A DNA stretch of 64,000 nt, from the NCBI GenBank assembly GCA_023079485.1, contig CM041084.1, positions 103,484,467 through 103,548,466 on the forward strand. Reading direction: 5' to 3'. The notes beneath the pieces were generated by a model, which did not search any database, was not told the origin of the DNA, and worked only from the letters and a program-made list of their open reading frames with translations. Of this stretch, positions 12,003 through 21,987 are shown piece after piece (the first letter of the stretch is position 1; every line of letters starts with the position of its first letter). The position numbers and the translations under genes are program-made. Origin of the DNA: Archilochus colubris (taxonomy: Eukaryota > Chordata > Aves > Apodiformes > Trochilidae).

Positions 12003-12521
12003 TCTCATAAGACCCCACCCAGAGTCTTGTGTTGAGTTCTGGAGCCCCCAACACAAGAAGGACATGGAACTGTTGGAGAAAGTCCACAAAGATGATCAGG
12101 GCTGAAGCATCTCTCCTGTGAAGACAGGTTGAGAGAGTTGGGGTTGTTCAGCCTGGAGAGGAGAAGGCTCTGGGGAGACCTTATAGAGGCCTTCCAGTAC
12201 CTGAAGGGGCTACAGGAAAGCTGGGGTGGGACTTTTACAAGGGCATGTAGTGATAGGACAAGGAGTAATGGCTTTAATCTAGAGAGGGGAGATTCAGGTT
12301 ATACATTAGGAAGAAATTCTTTCCTGTGAGGGTGGGGAGAGACTGGCAGAGGTTGCCCAGGGAAGTTGTGTTTTCCCCCTCCTTGGAAGTGTTCAAGGCC
12401 AGGCTGGATGGGACTTTGAGCAACCTGGTCTGGTGGGAGGTGTCCCTGCCCACGAAGGGGGGATTGGAACTAAATAATCTTTAAGGTCCCTTCCAACCCA
12501 AACCATTCTGTGGTTCCATGG
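12003..12521 (+). mobile_element. CR1 LINE fragment, older subtype
   Basis: About 520 bp of CR1. Recognisable segments in order are TTGTTCAGCCTGGAGAGGAG near 12146, the GAAGAAATTCTTTCCTGTGAG region near 12309, TGGAAGTGTTCAAGGCCAGG near 12385, GTGGGAGGTGTCCCTGCCC near 12433, and the end ACCATTCTGTGGTTCCATGG. The reading frame is interrupted and the terminal octamers are degraded. Its 3' end differs from the group at 13472, 32451 and 46171, so it is a different CR1 subfamily. Confidence 0.93.
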
Positions 12522-13471
12522 CACTTCGGAAGTTTAGTAAGAAACCCCATATATTAATCTGAAGATCCTACAGCACATATTTCCAAATACTTTGGTTAAT
12601 TTACGTTTAATAAATGTTTTTTTTAATTGCAATTATACTACAGTAACGAATAAGATGCTAATAAAATATGGAAGACTGGCAGGACTGTATTTTGTCATAA
12701 AATGGCCAGAAGAGTAAGATGGTAGGGAGCAGCCTGAACCAGTATAATAAGATCTGTTATAAATGGTCAATTAATATTCACCATGTAAGGTTGTAAAGAG
12801 GTTATTTTGAGGTAGATTTTCAAACTGATGGAGCAATAGACAGCAAAATAGTGTGGGCAGAGTTAAGATACTGTTACCTAAGAGATTACCAGACATCTGG
12901 CATACTGGTTGCAGGAACAACCCTGGAGTGCCTAATATTATAAAATGGTGTACAAAGCCCCTCATGTTCTCTCTCCTATCTCCATCACAGCCTGTAATTA
13001 GCTCTTTTCAAGACTGTTGGTGTGATCTGCACAGAGGGCTTTGAGGCACATTGAGAAGTTAGTTACTGATCGTAACTGTGGTCTGAAATGTACTCTATGA
13101 AAACTGGTTTAGGTTTTTTGTTTTGGTTATTTGTTTGGGGGGGTTTTGGTTTTGTTTGTTTGTTTTTTAATTGAAGATTCATCTGTGCATCCTGCTAAGT
13201 GACAGCTCTTCCATTGAACATACAGTGAAGTTGTTAATGTTACCTAGATGGCTGAGTATTTTAAACTGATGCATTTAAGGTGGCACGTGCAATTGAACCT
13301 TTTGCTAGTACCTCTGGCTTCTTGCACTGAAGTCTTCCTCCACAGCACCCATTTCTCTGTTGAACGGAGTGCACACCACCAAAATTTCAGAGAAATCAGT
13401 AGCCTTCTTTGGAAGACAGTTCAGGTTGCTGTTTTTCTCTAAACGCATACAGCATTTAAATTCAGCTTCAC
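12522..13471. other. AT-rich spacer between two CR1 copies
   Basis: Nothing coding could be supported. A G/T-rich low-complexity stretch lies at about 13108-13170. Confidence 0.5.
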
Positions 13472-13892
13472 AAAGAGCACAGACCCTGTGAGGAGAGGCT
13501 GAGAGAGCTGGGGTTGTTCAGCCTAAAGAAGAGGTGGCTCAGGGGAGACCTCATCGCTCTCTACAACTCCCTGAAAGGAGGGGGTAGCCAGGTGGGGGTT
13601 GGTCTCTTTTGCCAGACGACTTTCAACAGGACAAGAGGGCACGGTCTTAAGTTGTGCCAGGGGAAGTTTAGGTTAGATATTAGAAAGAATTTCTTTACGG
13701 GAAGAGTGATCCGGCATTGGAATGGGCTGCCCAGGGAAGTGGTGGATTCTCCATCCCTGGAGCTATTTAAAAAGAGACTAGATGTGGCACTCAGTGTCAT
13801 AGTCTAGCAACCGCAACGGTGGTTCAAGGATTGGACTTGATGATCTCTGAGGTCCCTTCCAACCCAGCCAATTCTATGATTCTATGATTCTA
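13472..13892 (+). mobile_element. CR1 LINE with readable ORF2 C-terminus
   Basis: About 420 bp ending in three near-perfect ATTCTATG octamers (13871-13890). The + frame 13514-13807 (97 codons) runs through the end of the CR1 ORF2 reverse-transcriptase protein and includes the motif [17 protein letters not shown]. It then stops, leaving the roughly 80-bp 3' UTR with GACTTGATGATCTCTGAGG. The 5' end is truncated. The near-intact frame suggests a fairly young insertion. It is not a functional element. Confidence 0.95.
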
Positions 13893-15298
13893 AGAAATAT
13901 TAGCGTACATATCAAATGTTTTGCCTGGTAACATTTTAGATATTTGAGAGATGCTAGGCTTCTTTTTCCATTACTTTTATAATGCTGCCTCCAACTTGGA
14001 AACTTGTTTTCTTGTAGCCTCTTGGGTCTCTAGACATATGGAGAGATCTTTTCTGGGAAATTGATAGTAAAATTATTCTTTTAACTAGGTGGATTCCCCC
14101 CAACCCCCTCCATTTATTTCCAACTGTCTTTTAAAAGATAGAATTGGTTCATATTCAGTTTTAATGCCGGTGCTCAGTGAGACTATGTAGACTCTTGAGT
14201 TGTATGGTCCTTTCCTGGTTGTGTTATCAGTTGAGAGTAATTAGCAGAGTGTTTAGAAATTGCTGCTTGTCTGTACCTCCACAGTCTTCCTATTAAAGTT
14301 TTTAAAAGTTCTTAAAAACTGAAATGTGGCTCATCAACCTTGGTTTAGTGAGGCTGGAGCTCATTGGAGCTCCATCGTATCCACTTCTGAAAGCTGTTGT
14401 AGTGGGAAGGAAGAACTGTCTCTGATACAGCTTCAGCTGCTTCCAGTGCTGTAAGAAATCTGGACAACTACCTCTTTACACTGGTAGTAAAGTCACTGGT
14501 AAAATAGGAACACTCACATGCCAATTTTTATGAGCATTACTGATGCCAGCCCATGTATCTGATGTTTCAGGATGAGGATCGTATGTGGCAAGACCTTGAC
14601 TTGAAGTCTGACAGCTTGGGATTTGCAGAGGCAAATGCTCCATTCCCTGTCCTCAGCCTTTTGGCCTGCCTCTGCTTGTATAGTACTTTGTTGCTGTTAG
14701 TTTACTATCTCCTGGGTGAAAAAGTGTTGCTTGTAATATGGTGTTTCATAGTGTCTGGTTGCATCTCAGTTTTGCCATTCAGGAGATCCCACCATCTACT
14801 TTTAATGCTTTTGTTTTTGCTTCACTGACCATCTCCCTGTGGCTTGTCAAGAAGCCCCCAAATTCTGTGTTTCTTTAGAACCTTAAGTAGCTTTATTCTC
14901 CAGTCCTTTCATGCTTTTGGTCAGTTTTGAGAACAGCTGTTTCATAAAGGAAGCTTAATCTTGTAATTTCTTTAAACCACTTACACAGAATCAAATTCTT
15001 AGTGCAACTAGGTGATTTATTTTAGACTGAGAATTAGGTCTTGATTTTTACAGCTACAGTACCCTCATTGCATCAAGGAAACCCATTTCCTACCAAGCAT
15101 GTTTTATGTCACATTTAAGAACATGGTGGTTTTGTAGTCTTGTAAAAAATGCTTAAAAATATATATATTTGTATAGATTAAATGTTAAGAGATAGATCTT
15201 GTTACTCTTTCTAATCTTAATCTCCTAGAGGGAAGATTCTAGCATGAGAACTCTTGCCTAATCCATCTAATTTCTTATTGATCAGTCCCAGCTCACAG
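13893..15298. other. AT-rich presumed intron
   Basis: No repeat family recognised. An open frame at 14553-14828 (91 codons) is hydrophobic because the DNA is T-rich, and it resembles no protein I know. Confidence 0.45.
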
Positions 15299-15394
15299 AG
15301 GAAAATATTTGAGGAAAACCGAAGGGGAGGGAAAGGGCAAAGGCATCCAAGAGGACTTCAATGCCTTGGACAGAGACACACAGAACCCAACAGG
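15299..15394 (+). other. Exon-like segment, weak candidate
   Basis: A 96-bp segment is preceded by an acceptor-like CCCAGCTCACAG (AG at 15297-15298) and followed by GTATGT at 15395. In one frame it reads 32 codons without a stop, rich in Arg, Lys and Gly because the DNA is purine-rich. A second frame is also open. It resembles no protein I know, and the polypyrimidine tract is only moderate. It lies 117 bp from a second exon-like segment. I consider a chance match likely. Confidence 0.15.
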
Positions 15395-15511
15395 GTATGT
15401 AAAAGCAGAAGTTCAGAGTACAAAATTTACATCTCCTTAGAGTCTGACTGCAGCATTTTCAGCAAATTCTAAAGGTTACCTCTTGCCCATTATTTTTTTT
15501 TAATTTATTAG

Positions 15512-15570
15512 GAGAATCAGCTCTCAGTTTCCAAGCACTTTGAGGAAGAGGAAGATGACTTGCCTGACAG
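15512..15570 (+). other. Exon-like segment with acidic open frame, weak candidate
   Basis: A T/A-rich tract ends in TTATTAG (AG at 15510-15511), and CAG|GTTGTT closes the segment at 15570/15571. The 59 bp read ENQLSVSKHFEEEEDDLPD plus two bases, a composition more protein-like than its surroundings. The donor is weak, and the implied intron from the previous segment would be only 117 bp. No family match is known to me. Confidence 0.18.
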
Positions 15571-17344
15571 GTTGTTATTTCACCTTCTTCCTCCAGGTCC
15601 ATGTGATTTTAGCAGATGTGGGAGGATTTCAACTGGATTTCAAGGGCACCAAGAAAACACACCTTTTTTTTTTTTTTTTTTTTTTTAAAGCATTAGTTTA
15701 GTAATACCCTTCTTCATTACAATGTGTTTGAGAGTGTTTTGGGTGCTGCATGGAAAATGCGTAGATAGTTGCCTCCTCCAGAAATCCTCTAGGCTGTAGA
15801 CTTGACGAACTAGGGAGGATAATGTGTGTGCTCACATTCATATGTATATATATTTCAAAGAGAAAAGGACCTAAATTAGAAATTCTGGGGTCTAATATCT
15901 TAATGGTCCAATGTCTTAATAGGACACAGGATTCTTTTCTTTTAATGAATGCTTGGCTGAGATGACATATGCTGATCTGAACTCTTAACGTGGTGTTCAT
16001 AGTTTGCCTTTATATGTGTGTATGACTAGACTAGGAGTTCTTAGTATGTAGTAGATGTCCCACTAGTAATGTTATTCAAAATGGTATGTCTCAGAAGCTC
16101 TTAAACAAAAGCATCCACCAAAAAAACACTTTAATTTTGAACAGCAGATGTGACCTTGTGGCCGAAAAGCCTGAGAAAGAAGAAGAAGAAAAAAAAAAAA
16201 CAAAAAAAAGGCATTCTTCTGGCTGCTCTCAGCTGTCATAATGAACAGTGTTTTCTTGCTGACTGTCCAGCATGTTGTGGTTTTTTTTTTTCTTTCTTGA
16301 GAGATGACTTGTGCCTGAGGACTGTGCAGATGGATGCTCAGTTTTAATCTGCAGCACAGCTGGCTGGCTTGCTGTCAGGCCTGACTTTGGGGTGATTTCA
16401 GTTGAGGTGGATTTGGTGTAGAAAGAGGGAGGCTGTGTTTGTGATAGGGGTTAAGCACTCCCCTACACAGTGCAGTGTAGATTTTCAGCTCCGTTTGCTG
16501 TGGCTCTAATAAATTAATGTATAATAATGTGCTAAGGCCAGACATTAACTGCTGAGCTAAACTTGTGAAGTTGGGTGTGTGTTGCCAGAGTTCCTCCCAC
16601 TGAAAAAGGCAAATAATATAACCTGTAGGTTCAGAACTGTTGAAAATTCATCCTAATATTGATGCTTTGATGTCTATTTAAAGTGGAAAAAAAAAGGTTT
16701 GCTTTTGATCACCATGTTTAAAGGATACTGTCTCAGCAGTGTAGTAAATGAGAATTAGATCTGGAACTTACTTTCAGTAAAAGATAGTATTTTTCCAGAT
16801 GCTTTTTAATTAAATTGCCCTGTGAAAATAGGCTCAACTTTGAATTCAATAACATGCAGTTCAGGGTCTTTGCGCTGCAAAAGAGACAGGAATGCAACAG
16901 ATGCTGCATACTTTTGATTTTTTTCTGTTGTCTGATGATATCTCTAAACTTGTGTTCTCTATTCTGATTCACTGTATAAACAATTACAGCATGAACCTCA
17001 ATGTATAACCTTGACACATGACTGGATCCTTGCTTTGTAGTTCATTAGTAGTTTGTCCAAATTGCAAAAACTGTGTGTTTGGAAACAGATAAAGTATTTG
17101 CACCGATAAAACATTTAATTTTCTTTGATAAATACTGCATTTTGTACCTCAGACCTTTATTTTTAAGAAACAGGCCTTCAGTTCTATTTTCATTGCGGTC
17201 TAGCTGAGAATTACTGAGACCCTCACATTTAAATTTGCCAGATTAATGAGTCAAAACTACTCATGCAGATCAGCCATGAACCGAAATACATCCAAACAAT
17301 GTTTTATTTTCACATAATACCCAATCTGGTGCTTCCTTGAATGT
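15571..17344. other. AT-rich presumed intron with homopolymer tracts
   Basis: Contains T23 at 15664-15686 and a (GAA)n/A-rich tract at about 16175-16208. No AATAAA signal or recognisable gene body adjoins the T tract, so it is not supported as a retrocopy tail. Confidence 0.5.
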
Positions 17345-17402
17345 GAGGTTGGACTGATTGACCTTCAGAGGTCGCTTCCAACCCAAATTCATCTCTGATT
17401 CT
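17345..17402 (+). mobile_element. CR1 LINE 3'-tail fragment
   Basis: A diverged piece of about 58 bp matches the CR1 3' UTR pattern: GAGGTTGGACTGATTGACCT, then AGAGGTCGCTTCCAACCC, then a degraded octamer end near TCTGATTCTG. The orientation is +. It is too short to assign a subfamily. Confidence 0.75.
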
Positions 17403-17544
17403 GTTGTTTTTGTGAAGTAGGGTAGTACGAAATCTATAAAAATAGGCAGTATGACCTATTGATAAGATAGCTTCTTGAAACAGTTCATCTGGCCTGAGGG
17501 ATTTGCAAACATACTCAAGGAACAGGCTACAGGCAGACTGAACT

Positions 17545-17567
17545 GGTTTGGTTTGGTTTGGTTTGGT
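17545..17567 (+). repeat. (GGTTT)n short tandem repeat
   Basis: Four full GGTTT units are followed by a partial GGT. Confidence 0.9.
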
Positions 17568-19426
17568 AGCTTGCCTTCCACTCTCTCCTTTCTGGTCATT
17601 TTTCTGCTGTGTGCTACACGTACTTTCTGTATGTCACCAGAAATACAGATTGATTGCATATCCAGTCACACACATCTGTGGAGAGACACAAGGAGTTCTG
17701 TTCCTGGCAGCTGTCTGCAGGTCTTCCTGTGTTAGGGGATGGCAACCCAGAAATGGTCTGGTGATTGAGGCATTGCTGGGAATATGTGAAAAATAAGGCT
17801 GAGTGACTTGGTAAAAGGTTGTTTGGCATGTCCAAAATGAAAGAGCATCAGAGGGTAAGGATGATACCTTATGCATTGTCTAAAATCAGTCTTCTTAGTT
17901 TAATAGTCATAATCAAACATTTTACTCTAAGGAAACTTAAAATAAGACCGGCCCTAATAAATTTCAACCTTTTCAGGACTAAAAGAAAGCATGCATAAAA
18001 AGGAGATATTTGTTTATGTTCTATTAGTCGATCACTCCTATTTGCTATTTTGTTAATTAGTGAGATTTGGGAATTGCTGTTCTCTGTTGTATGCTCTCGT
18101 GCATCTTTCTGATAACTGAGTTGCAAGTGTGTCCATATGTTTTATTTTTCTGGACAGACTGATGCTTACGTGATGATTCAGGCTGTGGATTGCAGTTCCC
18201 CCCTATCTGCCGTATTCTAGTTGAACATACTCCATATGCAGAGGAAAAAGAGCCAACTGTGGGAAGAAGGGAGTTGTGCTTTTTAGTTCCAGTTGTAACG
18301 GAGGCAGGATGACAACATATTTTTTACCTGCTTCAAATTATTATTATGTGTAAATGGTGGGAAGTTGAGGTTTTGTAAAAAAAAAAAAACCCAAAGCAAC
18401 CTAAAAAAAGACAACAACAAACCAACCAACCAAACAAACTAAAACCAAATGAAAAACAAAACAGCAAACAGCAAGGGTAAAGGAGAACTAGAAAGTGGCA
18501 GCTAGAGATTGGATGTTGTTTGAGAAACTCAATAGAAGAAGTTACCTGACAAATTAATAAGGGCCAGAGAGCAGAACTGTTTTATGGTTCATAACTAATC
18601 CTTTGCCCCAAGGACAGAAATCAAGTGTATTCAAGGCCAGTGCCTGGAAGGAGGCTGGCCCCAGGATGAATTCATTAAAACAATTCTATTCTCCTTGTTC
18701 CAAAGTGCAGTTCATGCTGAGGGGGACTGATAAACTTCTCATTAAAAAATGCTTGTTGAAAATGTGGTCTGTTCTTTGTGTTGTCACAGTGCCTTTCTCA
18801 TCTGGAAGAAATCACATAAACTCTGTTTTTTCAGCCAGTGTGCAGAGATAAGAGAATGCAGTGGTGAATCTTCTTGGGTCCATATTGTCATTATGAGTAC
18901 CAGGAAAAATAGCTCCCAACTGTGAATACATAAGGAGTGGGAAATAGGAGAAATGGCCCCTTTCAAAATGGGTTTATATTAAACTGGTGAGGAAGAAGTT
19001 AAACCAGTGTCACCAATGACAGTATTCAGATTGTGATTATCTTTTTTCTCAAAATGAGGTTTGCATTGGTCTAGTTGCAATCATTACTGGCTTACCCTTA
19101 TCCCTAGTGGTTTATGATTCCTTCTCTGTTTCTACAGCTAGACTTGTTTTTACTTAACAGAGCTTTTAACTGATGATCACTGTTCTTTACAATTTTATTT
19201 CTCTACCTCTCCTTTATTGAAGAGGAGCAGTATTACTGTTTTAATAAGATTTTTGTATTCAGTTGATCTTTGGTTTCCCCTGCTGCTACTAATGAGTTAT
19301 TTGCTCTTGAGAAAATATGTTTTTGTAACTTAAGCTTAAGCTTAGTATATCTGACCAGAGCAGGTCAGAGGTAACTGAAGAATGTTCTTGTGTTCTGAAC
19401 ATGGCCAATTAGTATTATATACCATG

Positions 19427-19459
<33 letters not shown>

Positions 19460-20379
19460 AGATTTGTTTGGTTCCTTTGCAGATAAGATGCTTTATTTTG
19501 CTGGAGAATGGCTTAGCTCAAGGTAAAGAGTCAAGTTAAATTTAATGTAATAATAGATTGAGTTAGAAGACCTAGAGTTCTAAACTACCAGTTTGAGAGC
19601 TAGAGGACCCAAAGAAAATATGTTGTGACTTTCTGAAGAAACAGATACTGGAAAGCAGGCTGCTCAAACCTCACTTCACAGAATCATAAAATTATTGAGG
19701 GAGATTTGAGATAAACTTGAATTCTTCCACATTTTGACCAAAAATGTGCAGTGTGTCTGGGGATTCCACCTTGGCTGAATATTAAAGTTCTTTTCATCAC
19801 TGAAGGAAAGCACTATGGCATACTTAAGAAGGGGAAAAGAAACAACCTTTCTTTCTCTTCTTATGTGACTCTCTCTCTCTCTCTTATCATGACAGCAGTA
19901 TGAAAGACATGTATTTGTGAATGTAAGAGAAAAAGCCTTTTCTAAAAGCACAAAATCTGCATGTAAAACTATGGTGTAGGTTTTTCCCCATGTGGTGGAT
20001 TATGTACTAGCACGTAAAGAGCATGGGACTTCTATTGCCGTGGTAAGCTTCATACCAATTACAGTGATGTTCAAATGAAACAATATCCTATGGCCAAATT
20101 ACTCACATACGTTAGAGAAAACCTGTAGTAATTTCATGTCTTATTTAGCCAAATTCTAAATTTGTTAGAAAACCAGGTATACCAGGTAAATAACTCTGGA
20201 TTAACTAAAATTGCTTGCCTGATGAAAGACTGGTTTCAGTGAAGCTTTTCAGCTATAGGGCAAGGAAAAACAGCTGTAAAAATGCTGATGATGGCCATGA
20301 ATTTACATATAAATAACAATTTGCTTTCATTTGAGCTCAGGGTGGACTTTGACTTGCAGGAGATCTGTTTTTGTTTCTG
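17568..20379. other. AT-rich presumed intron with low-complexity tracts
   Basis: Contains A13 at 18377-18389 followed by an A/C-rich stretch to about 18472 (ACAAC and CCAA words), a short (CT)n near 19870-19882, and A29 at 19429-19457. The sequence before the A29 run shows no polyadenylation signal or coding frame that would mark a processed pseudogene. Confidence 0.55.
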
Positions 20380-20510
20380 AATTTTGCCACTGAGAAAGAA
20401 GACGACATATGGCTTCTCTGTGCCTCAATTTCCCTATCTCTAAAGCAAGGATGGTGGTTGTCCTGGGAGTCTGGAGTGTTTTAAAGCACTGTATACTGTA
20501 ATGATTTGCT
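20380..20510 (+). mobile_element. Probable ancient MIR-type SINE fragment
   Basis: The segment TCTCTGTGCCTCAATTTCCC near 20415 followed by TATCTCTAAAGCAAGGATGG matches the well-known MIR core (cctcagtttcctcatctgtaaaatggggat type) at many positions. A trailing TTTTAAAGCACTGTATAC resembles the MIR region before its 3' end. Heavily diverged copies are expected, because MIR activity predates the split of living amniotes. Confidence 0.6.
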
Positions 20511-20837
20511 GTTATGCTCTGCTGTGGCCGAGCCTAGAGGGTCCTTAGATCAAGTCCTCTGTCTGGACCTTGGGCTGCTGAGCTTCATTCTTCTGTCATT
20601 AAGATTTAGACACAGCAGACCTAATTGTGTTCTTGGCATACATACAAATGGTTATTAATTTGGTTTCTGTGTTCGAACCTTCTGTTTAATTTCAATGAGC
20701 TTGATTCTAATTCATTGAAAATAAATGTCTTGGTCTCCATTTTCCCTGTGAGGTCTGGCTGCTGCGTGCAGAGCACCGGGGCAGCATCTCTGCCGAGATG
20801 GCTTTGTGGGGAAATGGATTCTTAAGTCCAAGGCCTT

Positions 20838-20853
20838 CTGCCTGAAAAGGCAG
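20838..20853 (+). other. Perfect hairpin with GAAA tetraloop
   Basis: CTGCCT (20838-20843), GAAA, AGGCAG (20848-20853) form a 6-bp stem with a GNRA loop. An outer GGCC/GGCC pair (20832-20835 with 20859-20862) could extend it. It lies 28 nt before an ATG in strong Kozak context (20882). Function is unknown. Confidence 0.5.
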
Positions 20854-20881
20854 CCCATGGCCAAGGCTCTGTTTACCCACC

Positions 20882-21139
20882 ATGGTGCTGCTAACCAGTA
20901 TCTGCATTGATACCGAAGAAATATATGAAATACCCAGTGAAATTGGGCTAAGCTGTGTCTCCCAGGATGTCTTCGGCTGGCTAAATCAAGCGGTAGCTGA
21001 GGAGGGAGTAAATAACGTGTTTTCAGGCCACATGCTGTCACAACCTTTGCCCTCCCCCCATGGCCCCTATCCTTTTTTTTTTTTTTTTTTTTTTTTCTCC
21101 TTTTTCCCCCTTTTTTTTTTTTTTTGCCATATGTTTTAG
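20882..21139 (+). CDS. Unrecognised small open frame with optimal Kozak start, doubtful
   Basis: CCCACCATGG at 20876-20885 is an ideal vertebrate start context. The 85-codon frame begins MVLLTSICIDTEEIYEIPSE and stays balanced and acidic for about 62 residues. It then runs into a poly-Phe stretch coded by the T24 tract at 21073-21096. That ending argues against a real complete protein, although the first part could belong to an alternative first coding exon. No family match is known to me and no donor is obvious. Confidence 0.15.
   Translation: MVLLTSICIDTEEIYEIPSEIGLSCVSQDVFGWLNQAVAEEGVNNVFSGHMLSQPLPSPHGPYPFFFFFFFFSFFPLFFFFCHMF
21073..21125. repeat. T24 and T15 tracts separated by C/T-rich sequence
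   Basis: T24 at 21073-21096, then CTCC, T5, C5, then T15 at 21111-21125. Such tracts are prone to slippage and sequencing error, so exact lengths should be treated with caution. Confidence 0.95.
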
Positions 21140-21963
21140 TAGTCTAAGTATGTTTCGGTGGTAATTCTGGCTCTGCGCTTTTAAAGGATGATCACACAAT
21201 TTGTTGCCACAGTGAGGGTTTTTCTCCCATTTAATTTTTGTGAGGGTCATACTACTAAACCTTATTATTATTGTATTTATTATTATTTTTAATGTTATTT
21301 GAGGTTACTCTTTGCGTGGCTACATTTAACTGTATGTCTCCTCGCAGCCTGTTACCACTTTGTATGCTAGGGGGTCAAACAAACTGGTTTGTTCCCTGGA
21401 TGCTGATCTGAATTTCAGAGCTGCTGTCCTTCACCCCCTGGCTCTCTGTTCCCCTCCCCCTCCTCTCCACACACAGCCTCATCGGGTCCCTTTCTCCCCT
21501 CCACCACCCTCCCCCTTCTTCCCTCCCCTAGCCCAGCAGAAAAGTAAATGTCGATTATCTTTTCCTACACAGCCCTTACCCTGAGTCGCTGATTATCACT
21601 TAGGGTGGCTGAGGTACTAGAGAATTAATGCTCTGAAAAGTCAAATTACTTGAAAGCCTGATGGGTCTGTGTATGACCACCAAGGTACTGTGGTGCTTGG
21701 CAGGGGGAGAATTACATTTTATGGGGTTTATGGTGACTCTTAAAAAAAAAAAAAGGAAAAAAGGTTGCCTCTCTTGTCAGGGTGTGATCAGGGTCATGTT
21801 GGTTTTATATAAAATAATTGTCACAAATTCTTCTCCTTGGGGGAGTCATTTCTCATGTCTACAGTGAGCCTTGGAAGAACATGGAGGGGTTTAACTAGTG
21901 TTGGAGCCCTGCTTGAGACCCAGCTTCATGGTAGCTCTCATGGCATGGTTACAGTTAGCCACC

Positions 21964-21987
21964 TTCTTGCCTTTAAAAAGGCAAGAA
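21964..21987. repeat. Perfect 11-bp inverted repeat with 2-nt spacer
   Basis: TTCTTGCCTTT at 21964-21974 is exactly complementary to AAAGGCAAGAA at 21977-21987, with AA between. It forms a 24-bp near-palindrome. Confidence 0.9.

Noticed and set aside
15661..15760. T23 tract as the tail of a minus-strand retrocopy
   Set aside because: The adjoining sequence lacks a polyadenylation signal and any recognisable protein on the minus strand.
19300..19457. A29 tract as the tail of a processed pseudogene
   Set aside because: No AATAAA signal and no coding sequence recognisable in any frame precede it, and no flanking duplication is visible.
21530..21550. C/T-rich tract ending in CCCAGCAG followed by AAAAGTAAATG as a tiny exon
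   Set aside because: The implied exon would be about 4 nt long, and the donor is poor.
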